NCBI GenBank assembly: GCA_001910725.1
Contig: MJGA01000013.1
Span: 248,001-312,000 of the forward strand
From: Phanerodontia chrysosporium
Lineage: Eukaryota > Basidiomycota > Agaricomycetes > Polyporales > Phanerochaetaceae
Length of the DNA: 64,000 nucleotides
Direction: 5' to 3'
The notes beneath the pieces are model-generated. The model did no database searches. It saw only the letters and a list, made by a program, of their open reading frames with translations, and was not told where the DNA came from. Of the stretch, positions 37,340 through 49,319 are shown piece after piece (position 1 is the stretch's first letter; every line of letters starts with the position of its first letter). Made by a program: the position numbers and the translations under genes.

Positions 37340-38097
37340 TCAAGACACTGCCAGGGAACGGTGTACGTCGAGAAGAAATATCGGGATGCGCAACGCCTTG
37401 ACATGACCTACGAAGAAGTCGAGGCGAGCTCAGAGGCAAACGCAATCAAGCGAGCTAGGCTCGTCGTCTCTCAGATTTGGAAGATCCGTGTACGCAGGCA
37501 CGCAGGCCAGCCTTATGTGCGTGTGTGATGAAGGGAGAGTATAACCCGACGATTTGACGATCTATTCAGCTCGCGTGGAGGGCATTCGGCATGTACCGTC
37601 GTTCTCTTGACGAACGGCTGGGCAGTCTTGCTCCTATACAGCGGCTGGCGATTGGTGCGGAAACAGTTATAAGACGCTGCTGAATGTTTGCTCACCAAAC
37701 GCTACCTTAGCGGACATCCAAGACGCCTTGCCTAGATCCCACGGCACAAGCGAGAGGCACCTCGATCCAATAGCCAGCTTTCTCGCGTACTACATCCCCA
37801 TCGTAAGCCTTCTCCCTCATCCGGTCCCATCAGCTCACTCTACGGCCTCGCACGCAAGCCTTCTTCTGTACCCGTACCTTCTGGTACAAGCTTTTATACC
37901 AGACGAAGATGATCTCGCTGGATGCAATGAACTTCTCTCGTGACAACGTAGATGAAGACGCACAATGAGATCCGGAGTACAATTCACCTTTGGCGAAACT
38001 TCTCGGTTGGTTGCTGATTAAGCAGACGATTTCAGAGTTGACACGGCGCATCCTCGGTTCTGCGCATGCAGACGTGTTCATGGCACGGACATTTTAG
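37340..38097 (+). pseudogene. Decayed partial duplicate of the amino-acid permease 3' end
   Basis: Translated pieces align in order to the last exons of the permease at 35690-36375. They include QGTVYVEKKYRDAQRLDMTY (functional copy QGTVYAENKYRDAQCLEMTD), ARLVVSQIWKIRV, HAGQPYLAWRAFGM, ADIQDALP, DPIASFLAYYIPI and, near 37975, DPEYNSPLAKLLGWLL. The expected CAGCGG is a TGA-containing cagtga-type change at about 37966, giving an in-frame stop before DPEY. Other exon junctions are out of frame. No N-terminal half is present, so this is a truncated tandem duplicate rather than a gene with sequencing errors. Confidence 0.8.
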
Positions 38098-38394
38098 CAT
38101 CTTTGTACCGTCGTCCTGACCTCGCAGACGCGCACTGCCACTGTGTACTTGGCATATTGTCGCGTTTGGAGCTATCTCGCTTCACTGTCAAATGCACCTA
38201 AAGTATAGCGAATCTGTATCGTGGTATTCTTTATGTGCATGAGACATGGTCTGCGAGCCGCGCACCTGCATTGAATATGCCATTATACAGTAGGGGCCCG
38301 GTATCAGGTTACTCGGTTCGTCCTCGTGTTTGAGCGCTACCAGCCGACCAGTCGAACAGTGCACCCGAACAAGGCTCTGTCTGAGCCCGCATCC

Positions 38395-40891
38395 ATGGCC
38401 GACACATTATCCTACCCCCACCCGCTGGTGACCAGCAGCACGCTCTACGTCCGCGAGGTGCCCGTGCGCGTGAAGTGGGACCACCTCGTCGCGACATGCA
38501 AGCCGTGCGGGCCCGTCTCGCAGGGCGAGGTGACGCGCACGAAGGGGTCGCGGGCAAGAAGAGCCCGAGCCGGACGTGGGCCCTCGTGTTCGCGGACACT
38601 GCTCACGGTGAGTCGCGACATACCTCGGGGAGTTCACGCGCGGTGCTGATGCGCGTGGCCTGCGCAGCGGAGCTCGCCCTCGCGACGCTGGCGGGCACGC
38701 CGATCAAGGGCCTGCCGCCGGGATCGCCGCCCTGCACGCTCGCGCTGTTCCACTCCGCGCATCCCAGTCCGACAGACGAGCCGTCCGCGTCGTGGGCACT
38801 GCCGCAGTACGTTATCGGCCTCAAGCTGCAACAGCTCTCTCCCTCCAGTATCTTCGCACTCTTCTCCATCTTCCGCCGCGTCGGACCCCTGGTGTCGCTG
38901 AAGTTTGACGTCGACCTCGGGCGCGATGCCCCGTGTGCGTAGTACGCTACTGGAATCGCGAACACGCACTTGCTGCTGTATCTGCAGTCCCGATTGGTCT
39001 GCGCAAGCGCTTCTCGGTGTCTGATGGTGCATCGTTGAAGACATATGATCCTTGTACGATAGTGGTTACAGTAGGTCTACTAGTCAATGCTGCACGAGGT
39101 CCACCTCTCACAACTCTCTAACAGAACCTTGATCACAATGCTACCGCTCGAGATTTGCGTCCTCACTTTGAAAAGGTACAAACTTCTCACTTCATATACA
39201 AGGGTGACAGCTACTGAAGAGGCAACTTGTGCAGTTCGGCCTCATAGTCGAGTAAGTGGCAAGGGATCTAGTTGGATCGCGTCGTCTGAATGGGTTTTCA
39301 GAATGAACATGGAGAAGCTCGCGAACGGAGAGACGGCGTCATGCACTATAACTCTTGCCACTGAAGATGCAGGTACGTCCAATGGAACGAGCGTATAGAG
39401 CAATGAATGATGTCACTTTTGGTATACGCTAGCAAGACAAGCAAGAGTCTCCATGAATTACCAGATAATCGGTGGCCGGAGCATCTCCGTTACATACGTC
39501 GAGTACGGCAGCCGACAGACTGGGGCCACGCCCAAGTCAAGCAACCAATCCTGGCGAGAAGAGCCGTTCAGTCGTGGAACTGTAAGCAGGGCTCAGCAGT
39601 GCGCGATGTGGGAGCTGCGCTGATATCGATAACAAAAGCCTGGCGCCAATGGTGACGACGGCCGGGCCCAACGGCAGGCGAAAGAAGCGGCGATGCAGAA
39701 AGTAAAGGCGGCCGAGGCTGCAGAGGCCGCCGCTATCGGCGAGGTAGCCGCTGCAGTGATGGCACAAGGACGAGCCGACATAAGACTAGAGAAGGCATCG
39801 AACACACGCAAGCAGCGGGCCGACGAACTCAGCACGGCGGTCGACGAGTCGATCGACGCGAAGCAGGAACTAGAGGAGGCGCGGAAACGCCTCCAGGCTG
39901 CGCAGGCGCGCGCGAGCCTCCGAGACCAGGAATTCGGGCTGCAGAGATGCGCATGGAAGATGCACGGGATGCAGCCGTGAGGGCGGCCCAGGACGCAGAG
40001 GCGGCTGGCGTCCGCCTCGGCCATGCGCGCACGGCGGAGGCAGACGCCCGGCGCAACGCGCAAGCTGCGAGGGACGCAGTCGCTGCGTTCGCCAACGAGG
40101 CGTGCAGCCCAGAAGAGGAGGTCAGAGACGAGGTTCGGGAGTCGATACGTCGCATGCAGGAGCTTAGGGAGCAGGAGGAGCAGGACAGACGTGCGAAGCA
40201 GGCCAATGGGCCCAACGCTGGAGGATTCGGTGCCTCAGAGAAGCGTCAGCAGGAGGATAGACGGGCTGCCGAAGAAGCACGCGCCAAGGAGGCGAGGGCA
40301 AAGGAGGAGGCCGAGCAAAGAAAGAAAGCGGAAGCTGAGCGCAAGGCTGCCGAACAGCAGAGGAAAGAGGAGGCCGCGCGCCGCGAGGCGGAGGCAGCCG
40401 CAAAGAAGGCGTACGCCGACGCCGTCCGCAAAGAGACGGAGCGCTGCAGCCGGCGCGACGACGCCCTCTGCATGGGGATGCATGCGTGGTGGTCGGTCGA
40501 CTACGCGCTGCAGCGCTTCGAGCTCGTGAGCAGCGAGTTCGACGCGATCCAGTTCTCCGAGCTCCAGCCGCTGACGGTGCTGAGCATCCCGTGGCCGATG
40601 CTGCAGCACCCTCGGACGCTGGACGTCGCGCAGGTCGCGTGGGATATGGTCGAAGAGTTCTTTGACGAGGTCAGCTACATGCTGTCGCCGGGTGAGTACC
40701 GCATGCTTGTAGAGAAGACGCACCGCCGGTTCCATCCCGACAAGTGGCGGGCGCGCAGGCTCCTGCTGAGTGTACGAGACGAAGAGCTGAGGAACAGCTT
40801 GGAGACTGCGGGGAATGTTGTTGCGCAGGCGATGACACCGCTCTGGAGGAAGAGTAAGAACAATTCTGATAGCGATGATGAAAGGTGGTGA
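38395..40891 (+). CDS. RRM-RRM-RRM-coiled coil-HPD protein, copy A
   Basis: The ATG at 38395 gives MADTLSYPHPLVTSSTLYVREVP. Segment 1 has RNP-like LYVREV and WALVFADTAH. Segment 2 (38830-39050) has FALFSIFRRVGPLVSLKFDVD and CVVRYWNREHA. Segment 3 (39040-39560) has TYDPCTI, NLDHNATARDLRPHFEKFG, SCTITLATEDA and GRSISVTYVEYG. All three resemble RRM halves. From about 39650 to 40430 comes a long Ala/Glu/Lys/Arg coiled coil. The C-terminus has CMGMHAWWSVDYALQRFEL, LSIPWPMLQHPRTL, EYRMLVEKTHRRFHPDKW and GNVVAQAMTPLW; HPD in a helix-loop-helix setting resembles a J domain. Three single G/C losses (38544-38547, 38929-38932, 39936-39938) break frames. I recognise no named family; a role with RNA and Hsp70 would be speculation. 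Confidence 0.75.
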
Positions 40892-41149
40892 AGTACTCTT
40901 GTTCTCTACATACATATTGCTTTCGACTTGCGTGGTTGTCGACCGCGTTTTGCTGTCCTGACTGCTATCGTCTTGCTTTCTTGGAATTACAATGTCCCGC
41001 TGAAAGGAGCGTTCAGAGTGATCATGGGCGGGACACGGTATTCTCCCTCCGTGGGAACGGCAAGTCCTCATTAGGTATCTGCATCATTGATGGTGGTTGC
41101 CTCTTCCAGCTGGTGCCTCCGCCCTCAGTCCTCCACCCTCCATGCCTTC

Positions 41150-43067
41150 ATGATTGTAACTTCGCTGATCTTATTCGCGTTAGCCTGGACATGTTTCGCT
41201 GAAGAGCTCTTCAGCGAACGGCTTGCTCTTGTGCCCAACAACGATGGCACCGTTACGGCATCCTTCGAGTTTGTCACGCTTCTGAAAGATGCTCAGCCAA
41301 GAGATCCTTCAAAGCTAGCAGAGGAGGACGAATGTACGCGTCCAGCCTACCGTGACTTTGCAGTCCCTGACACTTTACCGCCAGCACAGCATTATGCGTT
41401 GTTCCCGCTTGCCCTTGGCCAAATTCTGCGGGATAACGCTATCACGGAACTGCACCTCACGCTAAATGCGGGCAAATGGGACTATCAGAGGTGGGGCTAT
41501 CCTGAAGAGGACGGTGTGGGCACTGGAGCAGAGCTCTGGGCGTGGATGGGCGACGGAGCTGTGCAGAGGTGCGCTTCAAGCCTCCTTGTGTGGCAGCTAA
41601 CGAACTCTCGGCAGCGTGGACGAACGCTGGAAGAACCTGCGGAACGCGCTCGCGGGGCTGTTCTGCGCGTCGCTCGGCTCGCTTGATGAGCAACGCACGA
41701 CCTCCCCAGTCTTGACCTTCCAACCCGAGGGCGACCTGCCGCAGTCGTCTGCATCGCACCAGCTCAGACACGGCACACTGCCCTCGGAGCACGTCTGCAC
41801 GGAGAACCTCACGCCTTTCCTGAAGCTGCTACCTTGCAAGGCGCGCTCGGGCATCGCCACGCTGCTGAACCCGCACCGGCTGTTTGACGCAGACTGGCAC
41901 GGCATGGGCGTGCACGTCCGGTACCTCGAAGGCGCCGGCATCGAACTGCGCCTCGCGTTCCAAGCCGTGCTGAACCCGGTCCGATACTCTGGTGAACAGA
42001 AGCGAGGTACGATCGTGCTCTTTCTGCCGGGGCGCGATCACGATTGAATTCCCTCCAGATTGGTCGCTGCGCTCGCTCTTCGATCGTTCCATCGAAAGAT
42101 CCTGTCCTGTTGCAAGCTCGAGCGAGATCGCGGTGCGGGTGCCTTCCGCTGGCAATGCTATCGCGGAACCGGCGCCGTCTGCGCGTGGCGCCGAGTACGT
42201 CGTGTACGACGTCAAAGAGGGTGCGTGACAGGCTGTTGTCTCAATCCCTTTGATCGATGGCTTACATCTCTCTGCAGTCGAGAAGCCGCTCGACGTGGGC
42301 ATGCGGTGGCCAGATGAGGCACAGTTCGAATATCGTCAGTAGCCCCACTCAGACGCCTCGATAACCATCGCTGACGCTGCATGTCCCAGCTCTCGACGCG
42401 CCGTCGTCCCCGCTGATGATCCGGCGGACGCTCAAGGGCGCTGACCAGTACAAGGGCAGGCTGTCCGTGGTGCTCACGAACCGGGCCGCGTCCGAGATCA
42501 AGACGGGCTACCTGGAGACGATGCCGTGGCTGCTGCAATTCTACCTGCACTCGCTGCGGGCCACCTGCGACGGGATCGCGCGCGGTACGTTTTGCCCTTC
42601 GGGTCTCCGCATGGTGCGTGGCGCTGACACTGGGCGGCGCGCACGCAGACGAGCTCGTGTCGGTCGTGTCGTACACGCCGCCGGTGCCCCACGCGCGCCC
42701 GAGCCTGCTGCAGGCGCTGGTGACGCTGCCGGCGAACAGCACGGTCGAGCTGTCGATGGACGTGGTGAAGCCGTTCCTGCGGTACACGGAGCACCCGCCG
42801 GACGCGCAGCGCGGGTGGGACCTGCCGCCGGCGGTGTTAGTGCCGCTGGACGCGAACGCGACGGCGGGCGGCGCCGGGAGGAGCGGGCGGCGGGGCTGGC
42901 GGCGGGTGTACACGCCGGTGCTGCTCGTGGACCTGGCGACGCCCGACTTCAGCATGCCGTACAACGTGATCATCATGAGCTGCACGCTGATCGCGCTCAT
43001 TTTCGGGGGTGTGTTCAACCTGCTGACCCGCAAGTTTGTCGTCGTCCCGCTTGGGAAGGCCAAGTAA
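41150..43067 (+). CDS. GPI16: GPI transamidase component Gpi16/PIG-T
   Basis: The ATG at 41150 gives MIVTSLILFALAWTCFAEEL, a signal peptide; an in-frame ATG 60 nt upstream is less likely. The luminal domain reads LFSERLALVPNNDGTVTASF, HYALFPLALGQIL, LHLTLNAGKWDYQRWGYP, GAELWAWMGD and RNALAGLFCASLGSLD. CTENLTPFLKLLPCKARSG follows, then LLNPHRLFDADWHGMGVHV, IRRTLKGADQYKG, ETMPWLLQFYLHSL, VVKPFLRYTEHPPDAQRGWDLP and a C-terminal membrane helix PYNVIIMSCTLIALIFGGVF. Gpi16 is a core ER subunit of the complex that cleaves the GPI-signal peptide and attaches the anchor. Five introns, all phases consistent, no lesion. A short upstream ORF (atgccttcatga) overlaps the start and might lower translation. 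Confidence 0.95.
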
Positions 43068-44835
43068 GGTGGATGTCCAGCGAGTGAGCTGTCTTCGCTC
43101 TCTCACTGTTAAAATATACCCAACCGGAATATGGTGTGCGTCACGACGCTGGGATTTGTCCCCCGAAACGAGGCATGAAGTTGACACGGTCTGGTGAACG
43201 CTGTTCGGGCAGGTGATCGCAGACGGGGCAGCATGGGGTCGGTGTCACTTGACTGGGCGCGGACGTAGTGCTTTCGCACCGATTGTTGTGATAGCAAAAT
43301 TGAGACGGACCCGTGCTCTCTGCTGCATTGACCGGTGCCGTGGCGCGAGCGGCTCCGTTGGTCTCAGCGCGCGGCGCGGAGGGGCTTCTCGCCGATGGGG
43401 CTCCCAGCGGTCGCCGCTCGCGGGACCTGGGTGAAAACGTACAGGCTGCGAGGCCGGGGCCGGCCTGAGCGTGGACGTTGCCTGGATACTGGGATCTGCA
43501 GAGCGGTTCAGCCTGCACGCGTGCGTGCCGGAAAGGTGGTGCTGGGTGCGTCAATGCACCGTTTGGATGTGCTGCGCAAGTGCGGCCGTTCGTATTCCCA
43601 CCTTTTGTGCGGCACGTCCGTCCGGAAACTGGGTGGTGCCTCACGAATACAATCTCAGACGTGCAGGACTGCGGCTGCAGGGCCGTCGATCTCTGCCTGC
43701 GACTTCCGCTGCGGTTGGCCGCAGATGCATCCGCCGGGCTATCCTGCTGTGCCTGCAACGTCACAGTGCCAAGCTGCAATTGAAAAGCGCAATGCTTTGG
43801 CCCCTGAGGTGCCGATCTCAATGGCCCACCATTCACGGCTCGGAGGAGCTAGGAACGGGTGATGAGGGGGAAAACAATGGCCCGCACTTTTGGGTGATTT
43901 AGCGTTCACGGCGACGGCGGTTCGGATTCGGCATTGGCCCGCGCGAGTCTTGGGACCTGCCTGAGGTCGGCACGGACATGCACAGTGGGACAATGCTGAT
44001 AGAGGTTTTCTGATAGCACCCGCGCCGCAGACAGAACTCTGCAGGATACACGGGTTCCGCATACCCAGCTAGCGCAATCCAGTGACGGGCTTGTCCAGCA
44101 GACTCTGTTTACGCAAGTGATTGCGAGGAAGTGGCAACGCTGCGCGCCATTATCCGAGCCGCGCTCCGGCGGGCGCGCGACGGAGACGGGGCCTCCGCGC
44201 ACAACGAAGTACAACAGCTCGGGCGAGTCACATGAGCTATCGCATCAGAATGGTCCTTTGGAACGTCCCGAGAGGAGGGCTCATTTGTTGCAGCGAAGGT
44301 GGCAAGGACGCGGCTAGTGCGCGGCCTGCGGAGTCACACCGTGCCAGGTCGAGAGAAGCACGAATATCTCAAGATAAGTCCTAGGACGAAAGCGGATCCA
44401 TGCGGGGGGGGCTGCTTGAATACACCGCTTTAACAGTTCTGATCTCCTGCCAGCGCTTCCACCCCTCCCATTTTGCATAAAGGCCAAGTGCGCTGGTGGG
44501 ATGGCCACTCCTTGTCCCTTCTTTCCCCCCGCCCATACCTGAGGCCCGCTCGCTGCCACACCACGCGTTTGCAGGCCGTGCCATCCTGTTCAGTGCTGTC
44601 CTGGTCACCCGCGGCTACCTGTGACTGCCAAGAAACTCTAAAGACACCCGACCTTGAACTTACCTCGCCCGCAAAAGAACATGTGCCGCAGAATCGCGTA
44701 TGTCCTGTGCGCCCGCCACATGCACGCACGCTGAACTCCCCCGCCCACCCCCTTGCAGAGAAGGAACACGCTGGGCAAAGTGTGGGGTGCGAGAGTTTGG
44801 CCGCTCACCACATGGGCCTGTAGCTGATAATCACG
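43068..44835. other. GC-rich gene-free stretch
   Basis: About 1.8 kb carries many overlapping frames on both strands, a pattern produced by high GC and few stop codons rather than by genes. None has a domain, a plausible exon chain or a shared start. An 8-nt G run at about 44404-44411 is notable. Confidence 0.5.
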
Positions 44836-45146
44836 ATGGTCCGACAGCACTTCCAGCGCCATCTGGTCGTCGCCATCGAGGACTGCCAGTCGCGCGAGTG
44901 CGAGCGCAGCCTGAGCCACGCCAAGGGCTGTCGGGCAGACAAGTGCAAGAAGGTCAGTTGCCTCGCGGCCGGCGCATGAGATGAGGGGCGGTGGCGCACC
45001 GTATCCTGCTCGCGACACCTTGGCTGACGCGCGCGATCCGCCTGTCCACGCAGAACTTTGGCCCAGACATCCAGCAAGACGTGGACACGGTCAACGACGA
45101 GTGCTTCCAGTGCCGAGCGGCCGCCGCGCGCCGCGTACCAGCCTGA
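44836..45146 (+). CDS. Small Cys-rich protein, 69 aa, two exons
   Basis: Exon 1 (44836-44952) begins [20 protein letters not shown] and exon 2 (45054-45146) begins [20 protein letters not shown], ending in VPA and TGA. The 101-nt intron starts gtcagt, ends cacgcag and has a branch-like ctgac about 25 nt before its end. Joined in phase 0, the protein has six Cys (CQSREC, GCRADKC, CFQC), a basic character and no signal peptide. The regular Cys spacing suggests a small metal-binding or disulphide-bonded protein, perhaps a CHCH-like fold. It looks like a conserved basidiomycete hypothetical protein, but I cannot name it. Confidence 0.5.
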
Positions 45147-47801
45147 CCTGGACTGCTCTGCCTGGCCCGCCGCGCCCCGCGCCCTTTCCGCTTCCCTCGT
45201 CTCCGCATCGTGTCCCCGCTCTTCATCTCCGTCATGTCGCAATATGGACCGGCCCAGCTCGATACGCGCACCCGCAACTCGTTTTTTCTCGTCCCACACT
45301 ACCCGCCAAAGCTGCAGCATAATACCACCTGTATCATACCACGCGGATTGTTACCCAGCTAGTCATCTTCGATACCTTACCAATGCACGTTTTGGGGTCT
45401 CTCGTCGACAGCGCGCAGGGTGCCCGTGCGTTTTGCGCGCGCTGCGGCGAGCGCAGAGCAGGTGCGTGATGAGCGCCACCTCCGGGGCAGGGACAGGAGG
45501 GCGTCGTTGGATGTCTGAGGAGGACCGCATGGTGCATCACGTTTGTCGGCCCTGGCCGCGGGCAGCCGGGACAACCGGTGCACCAGGGCTTGTGACGAGA
45601 GGCCTCCGGTGGGGCCCGGCGGCGGCGGCTTGCGGCGCAGACACGCGTTGGGCACGCGGCGGGCGGGCGCTGTCCGCGTCGGCTCGATCCTGTCAGAGCC
45701 CAACCCCAGGCGTGCGCGACGCCTGCACCATGCCGGTAGCGCCCCCAAGGAGAGAGACGCTTCGGGCTGGTGGCGCTCCCGGGTGGACAATCTAGAAAGA
45801 CTCCGGCGGTGGGGCAGCGTGTTCAGATTCAGACGGAGGGCAGGGGCAGACCGAGCGGAGGCGCACGCCGGGTGAGAGGGCGTCAAGCTCGAAGGACCGC
45901 CTAATCGCCGGCGGGCATGCTGCGCCTTCGCGCGCCGCTCCTGGGATGGTGCCCCTGGGATGGTGCCTGCCATTCTGCACAGAGGGGGGGACGAGGTCTT
46001 TGGCCGCGCAATGGCCACGCCGTGGGCCCGCTGCACTAGAAGGCACCGTGGTTCAGACTAGAGCAGCAGAGATAGCGAGGGCACGGCGCACCGTCCCAGG
46101 TGCGCTCCCGTTCGCGGCAAAGCATGCGATCCGGACGCAATAAAACGTGCCGGCATCTCCAGACCGCGTTGCCCGTCGGACATCGCCCCGTGGCGGCGAC
46201 GGGAGAGGAATGTGCTTAACCTGGTGCGGGGCGGAAGGAGAGAGGGTGTACGTTGGGTCCAGCAGGAGCACTGATAAAGCCCGCAAACGGTGATATCATA
46301 CGACACGCGGGTTCAGATTCTCCGTGCGGAACACGCACATCCTTGAAAGCGGACGATCTGCGTAATTCCTGGGCAGTGTCTTCGTGAAAAGGGAAAGATG
46401 AGGGCGGTGATGGATCAACCACTGAGATCGTCCACGATATTCGTTGCGTAATGGCCCAAGGCGGGTATGTGCATGCTGGCTCGTACGAAGCTGATAGGAC
46501 TAGGAAAGGGCAGACGGACGTCAGGGAGATGGCCATAAAGACAGAACCTGAATACAAAACTGATCACCACGACAAGCTGTGTAATGCCTTCGTCAGGAGC
46601 GTCATCCGAATGTACACAGCTCCAACCGTACCAATAAATCGCATGCGACGCCTTTCTTCGCGTCATCAGCGAACTGCACTTTCGTGATGCGTTCATGGCG
46701 GAACACGGAGGCCCGTGGCCGTCCATGAACACTCGGCACAACAGGTTGGGTGATAAGTTGAACGTCGAGTCGGACGGAAATAGCGTAGGGACCCGCAGGG
46801 AGCCAGCATTACGTAGCGTACCAGCTGCCCTACCTGAAAGGCTATGCGACATCTGCATTGAACAGCTTTAGAACGTCGGGCGAAGTTTTGGGAATGCGAG
46901 GTGCCATACCTGCGTCCAAGGTTATGAACCATATCTTGTGTATGCCGTGAACGATCGAACACGGGCGTTGTGCATCAAAGTCCTCGGCCTCGTGGTACTG
47001 GATTAGAAGAGACGAAAGCATGGTCGCGTTTGGACGGGGGCATCTGGAGCGAGACATGACTTAGTCCAACGCAAAAGTCTGGCTCCAAATGCTCACATAT
47101 CGGCAGAGGCCATGCCGTCCATGCACACTGCAAGTAGGGTGGCGCAAAGTAATGCCTGCCGTATGGCGGCGAATTGAGGCTCACCGCCGTGTTCTCGTGG
47201 CCGTTGGGTAGTAACATGAACCTCGGTAGCAAATCAGCGCATGCTATGAAGCGCAGCGGCAAGCTGACAGGCTCTCATGAAGTGGAAAAGATGCAGACGG
47301 GAATCGACGACCAGCTGACCAGCTATGAATTAGAAGCATGGACGATGGGCTCAAGCCAGCACGACCCTGAACGCGGAGGCGGGGCTCCTGCGTGTTCCGC
47401 GGAGACAGCCTCTTCATGTATGGATCGGGAGCAATGCTATACAGTGCATCGGAAGGCACGCAGGCCGTCGCAATGAGGGGCGTTCTCACGACAGCCTAAG
47501 GTTCTGACTCTGGGGAAAAGATTGGCAGAGAAGAGACAGAGACCGGAGGAGGGCACGTAGCGCATACCGAGAAGCTAGCTTGACAGCACTCTGTTCGCTC
47601 CGGTCAGCTGGTGTGCATGCTTTGCGGAGTGTCCCTGGGAACACGGCAGAGGAAGAGTGCAGATTGCGACAATTCGGTGTAGGACGCGAGTCTATATCAG
47701 GTGTTTCATCGACAGGCAGAGTATCATGTGTACGTCTGGTACGCATTGTCCACGCGACAACGGTGCACTCCGACCCTGCGACCTTCGCAAGGTGTCACGA
47801 T
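45147..47801. other. Gene-free stretch, GC-rich on the left
   Basis: About 2.65 kb without supported features. 45330-46050 is very GC-rich and open in several frames at once; 46400-47800 is more balanced, with only short frames. No transposon protein, tRNA or repeat was recognised. Confidence 0.5.
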
Positions 47802-48281
47802 TTAGTGAGCGTGGTTCTTGTGGTGCTCTGCAAGGAACGTAACGATGGTCAGAACGCAGACACGGTGGGCGATTGGAACTTGTAGACGTACTCAAGTGCA
47901 CTGAAGGGGTGTTTCCAGATCAGCATGGCCTTGCGCGGACACGTAAGACACGGCAACTCACTCTGGTAGTCGATGGTGTAGCCGAGGCCGAAGATACCAG
48001 CGATGAGCCAGACGAGGGGAGCACCGGACGCGTTCTTGCCGTTGAAGAAGCGGGCCTTGATGCCTCCAGAGGCGGACGCGGGTCTGGGACCCTTGGGCAG
48101 CTTCGAGTAGAAGTTGACGAGGGGCGCAAGGCTAGAGCCAGAGCCGGTCGTCTGCGCGAATGCTCAGGTCAGAATACGTGCAATTTCGGTATTCGTTCAG
48201 GATACTGACGAGGAGAGTCGGCGAGGCGACCTTTGGGGGGACGAGACCACCGAGCTGGCGGCGAATGAGGGACGGCTGCAT
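47802..48281 (-). CDS. ATP17: Mitochondrial ATP synthase subunit f
   Basis: Four exons: 48281-48210, 48151-47962, a 9-nt exon at 47900-47892 and 47827-47802. Joined, they give 98 residues starting MQPSLIRRQLGGLVPPKV. The core is LAPLVNFYSKLPKGPRP, IKARFFNGKNASGAPLVWLI and AGIFGLGYTIDYQ, followed by MHLKHHKNHAH. This matches fungal Atp17: a matrix-side N-terminus, KARYF(D/N)G-NASG motif, one membrane helix and a short His-rich C-terminus. It is a subunit of the membrane Fo sector of ATP synthase in the inner mitochondrial membrane. All introns are GT-AG and the lengths add to a whole number of codons (297 nt). A tRNA gene begins 136 nt upstream on the other strand. Confidence 0.92.
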
Positions 48282-48416
48282 GATTGTGGATGTGCTGGAC
48301 TGGTCGTTCGTGACCTCGAGCGCAAGGCGAAAGAACAGGCGCACAAAGCGGAACAACCCGCAAGTGCCCTTGATAACGTTTGGATTGATAATTAATACGG
48401 CTAAACACTCAATATG

Positions 48417-48508
48417 TGCCCCATGGCTGAGTTGGTTACAGCGTCCGACTGTTATGATTACATAATCAGCGCATCGGAAGGTCGTGAGTTCGAGCCTCAC
48501 TGGGGCAG
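48417..48508 (+). tRNA. tRNA-Asn (GTT) with an 18-nt intron
   Basis: The acceptor stem tgcccca pairs perfectly with tggggca at 48501-48507, with G as discriminator. The D stem is gctg/cagc around agttggtta. The anticodon stem tccga/tcgga closes the loop ctgtta-intron-a, with the intron one base after the anticodon GTT as in nuclear tRNA genes. The T arm is gtgag-ttcgagc-ctcac. Removing 18 nt (tgattacataatcagcgc) leaves the standard loop ctgttaa of tRNA-Asn. Confidence 0.95.
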
Positions 48509-48510
48509 TA

Positions 48511-48516
48511 TTTTTT
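48511..48516 (+). terminator. RNA polymerase III terminator of the tRNA
   Basis: A run of six T starts two bases after the tRNA discriminator, the expected Pol III stop signal. Confidence 0.85.
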
Positions 48517-49148
48517 GTGTTTTGAGCACCCTACGTTCATAACATACGCTTCCCGAAGTCCATAGATACCACTAAAGGTGATGGTGTAGAAGGGTAGATA
48601 GCGCTAGCATTAGGAACGGGACTCTCAGAGGGCTCAGACTCACGGCGATGCATCTATACCAGGAACCGTCGCGGGCCGACCGGGCCAACGCGCGCCCACA
48701 CCCCGATGCCTCCGTCGGCGGATCAGACACGCGACAAACGTGCCGAGCGCGGCGGTCGGACTCAGGTTACAGTTCCATAAACACCATGACATCGACCTCT
48801 CTTCGCCTGACAGTCTCTTCACATATTTTTCTCCCCCCTCTTTGTTCCACCGGTCTCCCGCATACCTCCCCCGTTTGTTATGTTGTGACTTTTCTCCAGT
48901 TGTACGGTACGACGGCATTCACGGACGATCCCGAAGGCAGGACGTAGGCAGACACCTCGACACGACGACCGCCCGCGATCCGAGGGTGGCGGACACGCGT
49001 ACGTAAATAGGCGGCGTTGTCGTCGGTGAGTGCGCCGAGCCATAGCCTGCCGGACGGAGCGGACGGGACCGTCGCTGCACCTTCTTCACCCCAGATCCGG
49101 CCATCCCTCGTCCTCATTTTGTGACTCTATTGCACGTAGCCTCAGGAC

Positions 49149-49319
49149 ATGTCGCACGACTCTTCACGCTCCACACGTTCTGGATCCCGGTCGAGAGCAC
49201 GATGGCGGGCGAACACTTTGTACATATACGGGGAGCACCTCGAGAACGAGATCACCTTTTCCCCCCTCCACGCTAAAGTTCGCCTCTCTGTCGGGCGTTC
49301 CCCTTCCCCCTACCGTTGA
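49149..49319 (+). other. Possible RRM-like fragment (57-codon ORF)
   Basis: The ATG at 49149 opens 57 codons: an Arg/Ser-rich start (MSHDSSRSTRSGSRSRARW) followed by NTLYIYGEHLENEI and FSPLHAKVRLSV. The TLYIYGE block followed by an FSPxxK segment is reminiscent of the first strand and helix of an RRM such as that of NELF-E. The second half of an RRM is not found downstream in any frame. It may be a gene relic, a single exon of an unrecognised gene or chance. Confidence 0.25.

Noticed and set aside
37340..38097. Second functional permease
   Set aside because: The 5' half is absent and an in-frame stop precedes the last conserved block, so it is a relic.
39593..41071. Minus-strand frames opposite copy A
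   Set aside because: Same antisense effect; the + strand encodes the conserved coiled coil and HPD block.
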